From Acidobacteriota bacterium (GTDB taxonomy: Bacteria > Acidobacteriota > Blastocatellia > Pyrinomonadales > Pyrinomonadaceae), in NCBI GenBank assembly GCA_003223025.1, contig QHXR01000001.1, positions 85,738 to 149,737 of the forward strand: a DNA stretch of 64,000 nt. The letters are read 5' to 3'. The position numbers were made by a program, and so were the translations under genes. The notes under the pieces are model-generated. The model ran no database searches and had not been told where the DNA came from. It saw only the letters and a list, made by a program, of their open reading frames with translations. Of this stretch, positions 18,593-25,756 are shown one piece after another; positions within the stretch are counted from its first letter, which is position 1; each line of letters opens with the position of its first letter.

Positions 18593-18641
18593 GCAGGAGG
18601 AGTCAGTCAACCTACTTCCGCTCCTTCTGCTTTTATTTTTT
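18593..18641 (+). terminator. Terminator of rep with a loop complementary to the rep start region
   Basis: The stem GCAGGAGGAG (18593-18602) pairs with CTCCTTCTGC (18621-18630) with one mismatch and is followed by TTTTATTTTTT. Thirteen bases in the 18-nt loop (18607-18619, TCAACCTACTTCC) are the exact reverse complement of 17447-17459 (GGAAGTAGGTTGA), which includes the rep ribosome-binding region. Confidence 0.8.
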
Positions 18642-18661
18642 ATTCGCGGCCACGAAGCGAA

Positions 18662-18709
18662 GCGAAGTTAACAGAATTCTGGCGACAACTTTTAATTCTG
18701 TTACTTCGC
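18662..18709. repeat. Inverted repeat downstream of rep
   Basis: GCGAAG(T)TAACAGAATT pairs with AATTCTGTTA(-)CTTCGC across a 15-base loop, with one bulge. It is a second strong hairpin in the 18537-18859 gap and a candidate second-strand origin or transcription terminator of the element. Confidence 0.55.
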
Positions 18710-18859
18710 ACTTTTGAAAATTTGAACGAGTGTACGTTTTCTCGCGGTTCTTTACATCCCGCAAAGTCAGCACTTGTTCAGAGCGAGTGCGGAATGCTGA
18801 GAGGAAACTTTATATGCTTTGCGACCTTTCAGCACCCGCATTCGATAGGAGAAATTGAA

Positions 18860-19384
18860 ATGGATATGGAACTGATTGCTGAACATTTTAACGAAGACGA
18901 CAACACTGCGGAGAAGCTACGAACACTTATCAAGAGCATCGAAGAGACCGCCACGCCGACCGAAGTTTTTTCAGGCACAGATGCGGAGTCCTTACGAAGG
19001 CAGTCCGAACACTTACGGCTCGAACTAAGAGAAAAATTAAATGCTGGTTTAGGCGATGAAGCTGTTCGCACCCGCCGCATGATTTCGGAGTGCGATATTC
19101 GAATTAAAGCCCAAGAGATTAAATCAGCACGTGAATCTATTTCGGAGATGACCGCACGTATTGCAGAAATAAATTCTGAAATGGAAAGTGCAAGACAGAT
19201 TAAGGGCGAGGCGAACGCCGTGCTAAACGAAAAATTAGAAGCTGTCGAAGAAGCGGGAGTGCGGGTCGAGCGTGTGAACTTGATTCTATATTCACTAGAA
19301 CAAGAAGCGGATTCCCTGCGTGATTCACGCAAAACTTTCCGCAATCAACTAGAAAATTTATTACAGAGTGCGGAGGAGAATTAA
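18860..19384 (+). CDS. Coiled-coil protein of the element
   Basis: A 174-residue, highly charged, almost entirely helical protein with long heptad-like stretches (ISEMTARIAEINSEMESARQ, GVRVERVNLILYSLEQEADSL). ATG 18860 is preceded by a TAGGAG Shine-Dalgarno; the longer open frame from 18722 is not protein-like. It is followed by the next gene with no gap, so the two are coupled. No family recognised. Confidence 0.7.
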   Translation: MDMELIAEHFNEDDNTAEKLRTLIKSIEETATPTEVFSGTDAESLRRQSEHLRLELREKLNAGLGDEAVRTRRMISECDIRIKAQEIKSARESISEMTARIAEINSEMESARQIKGEANAVLNEKLEAVEEAGVRVERVNLILYSLEQEADSLRDSRKTFRNQLENLLQSAEEN

Positions 19385-19660
19385 ATGAACGAACAACACC
19401 AAAAACTACTACTAACTTTCACCGAAAAGTTAGCCGAGAAATTACAGACTGAAAACACCGCGAACTTCGGAGACATGATAACGACAGATGAAACTTTGGC
19501 GGAAGCCGAACGCGAAGCCAAGAAGTTTGCCGAACGAAAACACGCTGGTCTTTCCACTAGCCGCAGTGACTTCGGTGATACAGAAACTGAAGAGCAAAAG
19601 GAAATTGAAAACAATATTCGAAGTTGGATTAAGCGAACTAATCGAACCATTCGCGGCTAG
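19385..19660 (+). CDS. Small acidic helical protein of the element
   Basis: A 91-residue protein beginning MNEQHQKLLLTFTEKLAEKL, Glu/Lys/Thr rich with no Cys or membrane segment. The GGAGGAG Shine-Dalgarno lies within the end of the preceding gene and the start directly follows that stop, indicating co-translation. Function unknown. The 19661-19846 gap after it has no recognisable feature. Confidence 0.65.
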   Translation: MNEQHQKLLLTFTEKLAEKLQTENTANFGDMITTDETLAEAEREAKKFAERKHAGLSTSRSDFGDTETEEQKEIENNIRSWIKRTNRTIRG

Positions 19661-19846
19661 TCCGAATTCAGTTTTTTATTAGTAGAAACTTTTAGCCGTC
19701 GATAGCACAGATTGAATTGAAAACTTCGGCAGTACAGATAACTTGATAAGTGAAACATGAAAATGCTCCTGACGATTCCTATGGCACTAATTGTGGATTC
19801 TCACTTATCCAATGAGTAAAAAGATTGCGGAGACAGATTGTAGATA

Positions 19847-20125
19847 GTGATTAGAGAAAAATTATATTGCAGAGATTGTGCTCGGTTTCTAGGCGAAGCA
19901 CTACACGACCACCAAGTTTTGCGGCTTGGAGAGAATGCGGATATTTGGGTTGAAGTTCGGTTCACGTGCAAATGCGGTCACCCGAAAGTCTGGAAGCCCA
20001 AAACCCTGCCAGCGGAATCACAAACCGATGAGGAGTTCGCCGCCGACCGTGCAATTAGATTGCGATTAGGACGGAAGCATTTTGGACGGCCACCGCGTGT
20101 CGCGGATGACAATTTTGAGGAGTAA
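19847..20125 (+). CDS. Small zinc-ribbon-like protein
   Basis: A 92-residue protein with a CRDC knuckle at residues 8-11 and a CKC motif near residue 41, suggesting a single zinc-binding site (CxxC...CxC). The C-terminal part is basic (RLRLGRKHFGRPPR), so nucleic-acid binding is plausible. It starts with GTG at 19847, with only a distant GGAG upstream, so the exact start is uncertain. The next gene begins 5 bp later. Confidence 0.6.
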   Translation: MIREKLYCRDCARFLGEALHDHQVLRLGENADIWVEVRFTCKCGHPKVWKPKTLPAESQTDEEFAADRAIRLRLGRKHFGRPPRVADDNFEE

Positions 20126-20130
20126 GTTTT

Positions 20131-20529
20131 ATGAGTTTAATAAAAACAGTTTGCGGTCGTATTCAAAAACGCCGCATTAAAAATGGATACAGTTTCAACC
20201 TAATGCTGATTCATAACTACAGAGACTTCGGGACAGGTAAGCCACGCTTCGACGTAGTGGCAAATTTTCAAAGTATCAGAAGTTACAACTTGAAACGGGA
20301 CGCACCTGCAATGTGGCGGAGGATTAATCGAGTGCTCGATTACTTAGCCGCGAAAGATGACATTTCGAAGCATGACGCGGAGCGAGCGAAGGGAAAGTTC
20401 AGAGAAGTTTTAGGCGAACCGGCTCCCGCGATTCCAGCTCCCGCGATACCCAAATCCAAGCCGACCGACGAAGAAAAGATTAGAGCACGGCTAGAACGGC
20501 TCACAGCATCGGCAAAACTGACGCAATAG
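20131..20529 (+). CDS. Small basic protein of the element
   Basis: A 132-residue protein beginning MSLIKTVCGRIQKRRIKNGY, basic in the N-terminal half, with a Pro/Ala linker (PAPAIPAPAIPKSKP) and a charged C-terminal helix. An AGGAG Shine-Dalgarno 8-10 bp upstream lies at the end of the preceding gene. Composition would suit DNA binding. No family recognised. Confidence 0.65.
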   Translation: MSLIKTVCGRIQKRRIKNGYSFNLMLIHNYRDFGTGKPRFDVVANFQSIRSYNLKRDAPAMWRRINRVLDYLAAKDDISKHDAERAKGKFREVLGEPAPAIPAPAIPKSKPTDEEKIRARLERLTASAKLTQ

Positions 20530-20593
20530 ACGCCCTGTGTTGCGTTTTCACCCGCCACCTGACGTATTAGCCTAGACTGCCCGAAATTAACCC

Positions 20594-20636
20594 GTAGATA
20601 GCCCTAAATCGGATTTCGATTCTCTACCTGCTACAC
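20594..20636 (+). promoter_or_regulatory. 43-bp control sequence, copy B
   Basis: Diverged copy (35/43) of the sequence at 17377-17419. It ends only 8 bp before the ATG at 20644. A TACACT hexamer at its end could be a -10 box, which would make that gene's transcript nearly leaderless. Confidence 0.5.
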
Positions 20637-20643
20637 TCGATTT

Positions 20644-21168
20644 ATGAAGGTAAATATCAAAAGGAACGAACTAGCCCTCAAGCGGTCGGATTACAAGTTC
20701 ACTTGGAAAGACCCAAAAGGCAAAACCCACTTCGAGACGTGCGACTTCCGACCGAACGGCGAACGACTTTCCCTGACAAAACCCGAACTTGAAGAAGCTG
20801 CGGAGGCGGATAAGAGAAAACACTTCGGCTGGAAAGTTTTTCCCCGACATTCCTTCACGGTCGAGCTAATCGAATCTTATCGAATCGAAGGCGAACCAAA
20901 CCCTCGCAATCGCTTTATTTGGTCGAAAACTTTTAACCCGCTTCCGTTGACTAGCTACGGCACGACCGAGCAACCAGTCGCGACCATTAAACGCCGCTTC
21001 GAATTTTGGGAAGTCTTAGAACGCCAGCTGGTGAGACACAAAGTTGCGGACGATAACGCCGACCGAATTCGTGAACAGGTTGCGGAAGTAGTTCCAGTTG
21101 TGACTTCAAACGAATTTAGAACAATGCAATCGCATTTAGAAAAAAAAGAAAAAAACAGAAACTATTAG
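20644..21168 (+). CDS. Hypothetical protein of the element
   Basis: A 174-residue basic protein beginning MKVNIKRNELALKRSDYKFTWKDPKGK, with a beta-rich N-terminal half and a helical, charged C-terminus ending EKKEKNRNY. No Shine-Dalgarno is visible, because the 43-bp control sequence occupies the leader. No recognised family. It lies immediately upstream of the 30-bp repeat array. Confidence 0.6.
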   Translation: MKVNIKRNELALKRSDYKFTWKDPKGKTHFETCDFRPNGERLSLTKPELEEAAEADKRKHFGWKVFPRHSFTVELIESYRIEGEPNPRNRFIWSKTFNPLPLTSYGTTEQPVATIKRRFEFWEVLERQLVRHKVADDNADRIREQVAEVVPVVTSNEFRTMQSHLEKKEKNRNY

Positions 21169-21222
21169 ACGCATTCAAAAACAGTCGAAAGCCTGAAGAG
21201 GATTTTAGAACTGTTTTAGAAT

Positions 21223-21368
21223 CCGCAAGAATAAATTCAGAATATTTTAGAATTCACTAGAAGCCGCAAGCGGGATTCAGACAGATTAAGATTCGCAAGA
21301 ATAATTCAAAACAATTTAGAAACCGCAAGACGAATTCAGAATCATTTAGCGGAGGCAAGACTGATTTA
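21223..21368 (+). repeat. Degenerate ~30-bp tandem repeats, possible second origin or operator
   Basis: Units anchored on CCGCAAG or close variants begin at about 21223, 21264, 21293, 21323 and 21353 (spacings 41, 29, 30, 30). Each has the form CCGCAAG...ATTCAGA..ATTTAG. The array fills the gap between two small genes. It is AT-rich, as expected of an origin or of multi-site repressor binding. Confidence 0.6.
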
Positions 21369-21388
21369 TTTTTTGCTATGATTGCCGA

Positions 21389-21742
21389 ATGAGAAAAATT
21401 GGAAAGGCTCGGCGTAAGGAAATCGCTGAAAGGCTAACGGCTGAAGTTCGTGATGAAATGGTTTCCGAAATGTCGGAGATAAGAGAAGAATTGCTCAAAT
21501 TGAAAACACGGGTCGAAGAATTTCGTAACAAGTTCCATTATGTTGACGAGCTAGCGGGGATTTACCCCGAATATTTAGCAAACCTTGCCGCTGGCGAGGA
21601 GCAATCCATAGAACATTTGGAAAACTTCTACGCCGAAATTGAAGGCACTGAAACACCAAAACAAAAACAACAAAAAGCGGAAGCCGAAGAAGTCGAAAAG
21701 AAAAAAGACGGAATGCACGGCTGGCTTGGAACGCGAAATTAA
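21389..21742 (+). CDS. Small coiled-coil protein of the element
   Basis: A 117-residue, highly charged helical protein (EMSEIREELLKLKTRVEEFRNKF) with a Lys/Gln/Glu-rich tail. It follows directly after the 30-bp repeat array and may be controlled from it. It converges with the minus-strand gene at 21756. No family recognised. Confidence 0.6.
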   Translation: MRKIGKARRKEIAERLTAEVRDEMVSEMSEIREELLKLKTRVEEFRNKFHYVDELAGIYPEYLANLAAGEEQSIEHLENFYAEIEGTETPKQKQQKAEAEEVEKKKDGMHGWLGTRN

Positions 21743-21755
21743 AAAGCAGTGATGC

Positions 21756-22352
21756 TTAAACTAGGAAATGCCAGAATGATTCACGCTCGAACTTCACTCG
21801 AACTTTTTCATCAATGTCCAAAATAATTCTATTTAGTTCTTGTGCGTACTCGTCGTTGGCTCCGCCCGTACCGAAAAGAATTCTGCGGGTTTTCGCGGGA
21901 TGATAATCGGGGTCTCGATAGGTTTGCCTCTTTGCTTCGAAGTAGTCAGTAATATTGTCGAGCAATTCACCCAAGCAGACGTTTAGCGGAGTAAGATGCC
22001 GCAAGAAGTCTCTGTCCCAAACCGCCTGAGCTTCGATACAGGAAACCAGCAGTTCGGTTCGTTCGTCGGCAAGTTTATTCCACTCTTCTTGATATTGTTT
22101 TGCGACTGCTTCCGTCCAAGCATTTTGGTCTGAGATTGACGCTCCTTCGGGAAGCGTGATTCCTTCCCTTAGTGGTCTGCGGATAAATGCGACCGAAGCT
22201 TTGATTTTATAAAGTCCCACCAAAATGCGGCGAGCTAGTTCGGTGTCAGCCGTTGAACGTAACTGGATTCTCCAGGTCTTTAGTCCAAGAAAACCGATAA
22301 CAATTGCCGCCGCCGTGCCGATGATTGTAGCTATGTCTTTCGCGGTTTCCAT
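21756..22352 (-). CDS. Membrane-anchored hypothetical protein
   Basis: A 198-residue protein with one N-terminal hydrophobic segment (about residues 7-25, IATIIGTAAAIVIGFLGLKTW) and a cytoplasmic-looking alpha-helical domain rich in aromatic and charged residues. No family recognised. It lies 28 bp downstream of the putative restriction gene on the same strand, so it may be a third gene of a defence unit. Confidence 0.6.
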   Translation of the reverse strand: METAKDIATIIGTAAAIVIGFLGLKTWRIQLRSTADTELARRILVGLYKIKASVAFIRRPLREGITLPEGASISDQNAWTEAVAKQYQEEWNKLADERTELLVSCIEAQAVWDRDFLRHLTPLNVCLGELLDNITDYFEAKRQTYRDPDYHPAKTRRILFGTGGANDEYAQELNRIILDIDEKVRVKFERESFWHFLV

Positions 22353-22380
22353 GCTTAAGAAAATGAATCAAAAACACCCG

Positions 22381-23232
22381 TCACAAACGAGCCTCATGTA
22401 TAGCAACCCACTCGGCAACGATAGCGGGAAGCCGTTCTACGACTTCATAGCCGAACAATGCTTCGTCCAGATAACCCATATGTAGCATGTCGATAATTCG
22501 ACACAGATAAGACCGACCCATATTCCACCACGTGTTGTAATCGTCAACCATTAGGTAGTGCTTTACGTCGATGTTCTCGTGCTCGCGTAGTTCCTCTAGT
22601 TCCATTCCGTCCAACAGCGATTCATATACACCATCCGCCACACGGCTTCCAAAAGTTGTCGTGTAGTAATACTCCTTAATTTCCCAAATGGCGATTGGAT
22701 TAACCGCACTGGTAAACGCTCCGTCAACCCGCCTTGCCAGTGTTCGCAACGGCGAACCGTCGAGCGTGACGGACGTTAATTTTCGCGGGTCGTAGTCACA
22801 CGGCAGACCGTTCGCGTTCGCTTCGATTAGCGTGTTTATAATTCCAGTAAAGAATGCGGGTGCTGCCTTTTCGCCCTTCTGCTTGTTCATCGGTAGCGGA
22901 CAGGTTGGACACAATTCCTCACTAAGTCTATTGAACGTCTCTGCGGCTTTTGCCACGTCCATAAGACGCACCCTGACGTAATCGTTTAGCACGTCCGCTC
23001 GGAATTGAAAATAATCGAGCAGAAGTTGACCTAGTTCCGTTGCATTGCCGCCTTCATCGACAACATGCGAACTTCCTAAACCGATTGCCTCTAAACCGAG
23101 CCTCAGTTCCGCAACGGTCGGTACACGAACTTGTCCCGTGCCGCGTCTTGTATAGCCGAGCTGTTGGCTAAGACTTCGCACGTTTGCCCAAAACGATTTC
23201 GGCTGTCTCAAAAATATCGGATTCGGTTGCAT
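22381..23232 (-). CDS. Putative type II restriction endonuclease (PD-(D/E)XK)
   Basis: A 283-residue protein. The segment RRVDGAF...NPIAIWEIKEYYYTTTFGSRVADGVYE supplies a PD-(D/E)XK-like catalytic core: Asp170, then Glu184-Ile-Lys186 on the next strand. An N-terminal helical part (WANVRSLSQQLGYT) could contact DNA, and CPTC near residue 110 may bind metal. It is divergent from the adenine methyltransferase at 23296 with a 63-bp shared control region, the classic restriction-modification layout. Specificity is not readable. Confidence 0.65.
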   Translation of the reverse strand: MQPNPIFLRQPKSFWANVRSLSQQLGYTRRGTGQVRVPTVAELRLGLEAIGLGSSHVVDEGGNATELGQLLLDYFQFRADVLNDYVRVRLMDVAKAAETFNRLSEELCPTCPLPMNKQKGEKAAPAFFTGIINTLIEANANGLPCDYDPRKLTSVTLDGSPLRTLARRVDGAFTSAVNPIAIWEIKEYYYTTTFGSRVADGVYESLLDGMELEELREHENIDVKHYLMVDDYNTWWNMGRSYLCRIIDMLHMGYLDEALFGYEVVERLPAIVAEWVAIHEARL

Positions 23233-23295
23233 ATCGGATTGCGGACGAAGTGCGGCTGTGCATTTCCGAAAGTTTGAGCGACAATCGAAAAAGCA

Positions 23296-24177
23296 ATGGC
23301 AACACCACAGACTTTACTTTTCGATACAGCAAATGTTTATGCGAAACCCTTTCGCACACAGTTGCTCAAATGGATTGGAAACAAACAGCGATTTGCTCAC
23401 GAAATCATCTCGTATTTCCCACCGCATTTCAAAGTGTACAGAGAACCATTTTTAGGTAGCGGTGCGGTGCTTGGAACACTGGCACCCCGCGAGGCAGTTG
23501 GCTCGGATGCATTCAAACCATTAATTGAAATTTGGCAAACTTTGCATGACGAACCTGAAACGCTGAAATCGTGGTACGCCGAGCGATGGCATCGAATGAA
23601 GGGCGGGGATAAAGTCGCGGTCTATTCCGAAATCCTAAACAGTTACAATGCACAACCGAACGGAGCAGACCTTTTGTTTCTTAGTCGCTCTTGCTATGGC
23701 GGAGTAGTCAGATTTCGGCAAGACGGTTTTATGTCAACACCGTGCGGGCCGCATGACCCGATTTCGCCCGAATCGTTTGCCGACCGTGTGGATACGTGGC
23801 GAACGAGAACAAGCGGTGCTCGGTTCATTCATAGGGACTACAAAGACGCAATGGAAGATGCTGGTAAGGGCGATTTAATTTATGCTGACCCGCCGTATTC
23901 ATTCACGCAGTCAATTCTCTACGGAGCACAAAAGTTTTCCCTCGCTGATTTATTCGAACGCATACGACACGCGAAGGAAAAAGGCGTGTTCGTCGCTCTT
24001 AGTATCGACGGCTCCAAGAAGTCGGGAGACATGCTTTGTGATATTCGCATTCCCGATGGTTTATTCGAGCGAGAAGTTCTCGTCAATTGCGGACGCTCAA
24101 TGCTTCGACGCTTTCAAATGGACGGCAAGACACTGGAATCGGAAGTTGTCCATGACCGCTTGCTTCTAACCTACTAA
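23296..24177 (+). CDS. Adenine-specific DNA methyltransferase (Dam-like, alpha type)
   Basis: N6-adenine methyltransferase of 293 residues. It has LLKWIGNKQRFA near the N-terminus, SAM-binding motif I PFLGSGAVLG (51-60) and catalytic motif IV DPPY (198-201), with the target-recognition region (SRSCYGGVVRFRQDGF) between them. This order matches the Dam/DpnM group. It probably protects against the divergent endonuclease at 22381-23232. No controller protein gene is seen. Target site unknown. Confidence 0.88.
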   Translation: MATPQTLLFDTANVYAKPFRTQLLKWIGNKQRFAHEIISYFPPHFKVYREPFLGSGAVLGTLAPREAVGSDAFKPLIEIWQTLHDEPETLKSWYAERWHRMKGGDKVAVYSEILNSYNAQPNGADLLFLSRSCYGGVVRFRQDGFMSTPCGPHDPISPESFADRVDTWRTRTSGARFIHRDYKDAMEDAGKGDLIYADPPYSFTQSILYGAQKFSLADLFERIRHAKEKGVFVALSIDGSKKSGDMLCDIRIPDGLFEREVLVNCGRSMLRRFQMDGKTLESEVVHDRLLLTY

Positions 24178-24263
24178 AGCTTCGCCCTCCGTATAGCCAT
24201 AAATCGCTTCAGCGGGGTTTTAAGTTCCTTCTGACATTACGACCCGCCTTTCCATTTTCGGAC

Positions 24264-24292
24264 ACAAAAAAGGCAAGCGTTTCCACTTGCCT
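24264..24292 (-). terminator. Terminator of the integrase gene
   Basis: The AGGCAAG / CTTGCCT stem with an 8-nt loop is followed on the minus strand by TTTTTT. It lies 24 bp beyond the integrase stop. The rest of 24178-24315 has no other feature. Confidence 0.8.
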
Positions 24293-24315
24293 CTAGCTTC
24301 GAATTCCAGTTGTGT

Positions 24316-25494
24316 TTACGCGGCCATTTTCAGCATTTCCTGTTGTATAAATTTCTGCGTGAACTTCGCATAAACCTTCAATGTCATTATTGAATCCGCT
24401 TCGTGTCCTACCATCGACGCAACCAGCGGCAGGGCCACCCCGCGTTCAAGCATATTGGTTATTCCAGTTGTGCGGAGGTCGTGAATATTCAAATCATCAA
24501 CCTTCGCAATCTCACACGCCTTAGCCCACGAACGTTTGAAGTCATACGGTTTGTTCGGCATGCCCAGCGGAGTCCCGATAACCAAAGTTTCATCGGGAAA
24601 ATCAAGCAGATTTGTGTCCAAGATAAACTGCATCAACTTAGGCGATATACCGCACTTGCGGGGTTTGACCGCTTTCTTTCTTTTGGATTGACGAATCAAG
24701 ACGAAACCCTCGTCAATGTTTATATCGCCAACTTTCAGGGTCTTTAATTCGCCGCTACGGCAAGCGGTTTCGTGAAGCCAAGTGATGATAGCGTCCAAGT
24801 GCTTACGGTCTTTATGCGGTTTGCCTTTGGCGTTCTCCGTGACGTAGCAAGCGGCTCTAAGCCGTTCGATTTCCTCTGGTGAAGCTGTGCGGTCACGCGG
24901 TTCGTAATCCTCGTCAATAAAATCACTAAGTGCGGGGAAGCCTTGAATCTTGTTTTTCTTCTTAGCGAAATAAAGTGCCGCACGAAAGGTTTTGAAATAT
25001 CGACTATAGCCACTCTCCGACCGCACCTTACGCGTCTTATCACGCCTTAAATGGTTATCAAGTTGCTCGTAATGACTATCACGCAACTGATTCACGGCAA
25101 CCGCACCGAGAACGCCGCTGTGGCATACGTGATTCGCGGGTTTGTCTGCGGGGTTGTGGAGACAGCCGCCGATATACTCCGCTTGCTGTTCAACTGTGCC
25201 GCTATCGACTTGCTTGCTAGCCCTTTTCTCTTTCCAGAACGCCAACACGTGATTGACCGTCCAGTGTTCCGTTTCAAGCAATTCTTCGCTTTGCTTGTGC
25301 AAGGCGTTAAGCGTGTCGACCCTATCTATCGCCTCCGTTCGGCTCTTAAAGGTTTCCGTCTTTAGTTTTCCAGCTCGTGTCGGGTGTGGATATACAACCG
25401 CCCACCGCTTGTCTCTTTTCGGGTCGAACTTGCGGTTTTTAGGGCGATAATTCTGCGTCGAATATCGGGCGAATCCTTTACTTGGTCGTGCCAT
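24316..25494 (-). CDS. Tyrosine integrase of the element
   Basis: Site-specific recombinase of 392 residues. The N-terminal arm-binding and SAM-like core-binding domains run to about residue 200. The catalytic domain has Arg246 (ETACRSGELKTLK), a basic beta-hairpin (KRKKAVKPRK), His338-x-x-Arg341 (IHDLRTTG), His364 (VGHEADS) and nucleophile Tyr375 (LKVYAKFT). The gene lies at the right end, reading inward from attR, as in most tRNA-targeting elements. Its upstream region holds the right 24-bp repeat (25512-25535), so the protein may regulate itself. A host-type promoter beyond attR also points toward it. Confidence 0.96.
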   Translation of the reverse strand: MARPSKGFARYSTQNYRPKNRKFDPKRDKRWAVVYPHPTRAGKLKTETFKSRTEAIDRVDTLNALHKQSEELLETEHWTVNHVLAFWKEKRASKQVDSGTVEQQAEYIGGCLHNPADKPANHVCHSGVLGAVAVNQLRDSHYEQLDNHLRRDKTRKVRSESGYSRYFKTFRAALYFAKKKNKIQGFPALSDFIDEDYEPRDRTASPEEIERLRAACYVTENAKGKPHKDRKHLDAIITWLHETACRSGELKTLKVGDINIDEGFVLIRQSKRKKAVKPRKCGISPKLMQFILDTNLLDFPDETLVIGTPLGMPNKPYDFKRSWAKACEIAKVDDLNIHDLRTTGITNMLERGVALPLVASMVGHEADSIMTLKVYAKFTQKFIQQEMLKMAA

Positions 25495-25511
25495 TTTTCC
25501 TTCCTCAAAAC

Positions 25512-25535
25512 AGTTTTGTGTTTATTTTTGTGTTT
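25512..25535 (+). repeat. Right copy of the 24-bp repeat, possible integrase arm site
   Basis: Exact copy of 16466-16489. It lies between the integrase start and attR, about 128 bp from the core. Confidence 0.6.
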
Positions 25536-25540
25536 ACGGG

Positions 25541-25580
25541 TTCCTCTGGGTTCCACTTAATTCCATTTAGTTCCACCTAA
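25541..25580 (+). repeat. Four 10-bp helically phased repeats
   Basis: Four consecutive 10-mers, TTCCTCTGGG, TTCCACTTAA, TTCCATTTAG and TTCCACCTAA, each start with TTCC. A one-turn period places every unit on the same DNA face, as in cooperative excisionase or regulator binding sites. They lie between the 24-bp repeat and attR. Confidence 0.6.
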
Positions 25581-25662
25581 CGGAATCGCGTAAATGATGC
25601 AAAAACTACTGTTTAATTGTAAGTGATTAGAAAGGAAAAGGGAAGAAAAATGTAGGTAAACG

Positions 25663-25705
25663 GCTTAGAAGGCTGTTGCTCTATCCAACTGAGCTACGGG
25701 AGCAT
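25663..25705. repeat. Right attachment site (43-bp direct repeat)
   Basis: Perfect copy of 16359-16401. It contains only the 5' half of tRNA-Arg up to the anticodon arm, so it is a truncated tRNA gene left at the right junction. Confidence 0.92.
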
Positions 25706-25724
25706 GCTAAAAGAGCAAGCTAGA

Positions 25725-25753
25725 ATCTTAGCCATCGAGTCGGAGCAAGTCAA
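25725..25753 (-). promoter_or_regulatory. Sigma-70-type promoter, probably the original tRNA-Arg promoter
   Basis: On the minus strand TTGACT (25753-25748), a 17-bp spacer and TAAGAT (25730-25725) lie about 20 bp upstream of the truncated tRNA-Arg 5' end. This is the spacing expected for a tRNA promoter. After integration it reads through attR toward the integrase gene instead of a complete tRNA. Confidence 0.7.
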
Positions 25754-25756
25754 ACG

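Larger units (their letters stand above)
16359..25705. mobile_element. 9.3 kb integrative element in tRNA-Arg
   Basis: The element is bounded by 43-bp direct repeats of tRNA-Arg sequence. Inside are a tyrosine integrase at the right end, an excisionase-like HTH protein at the left end, a phage-type replication initiator candidate with upstream iterons, six small plus-strand genes without recognisable homology, a membrane-anchored unknown and a divergent restriction-modification pair. The small genes use more A-rich and mixed codons than the flanking chromosome. No coat, Zot-like, portal, terminase, relaxase or type IV secretion gene is visible. I therefore infer a replicating integrative element or phage satellite rather than a complete prophage. 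Confidence 0.9.

Noticed and set aside
19835-19860. Third copy of the 43-bp control sequence
   Set aside because: Only GTAGATAG is shared; the rest does not align.
17137-21368. CRISPR arrays
   Set aside because: The 34-bp and 30-bp repeats are degenerate tandem units without unique spacers, and no cas gene is nearby.
16359-25705. Complete filamentous (inovirus) prophage
   Set aside because: Only the initiator candidate resembles an inovirus gene. No Zot/pI ATPase, no small coat protein with a single transmembrane helix and no adsorption protein are present.
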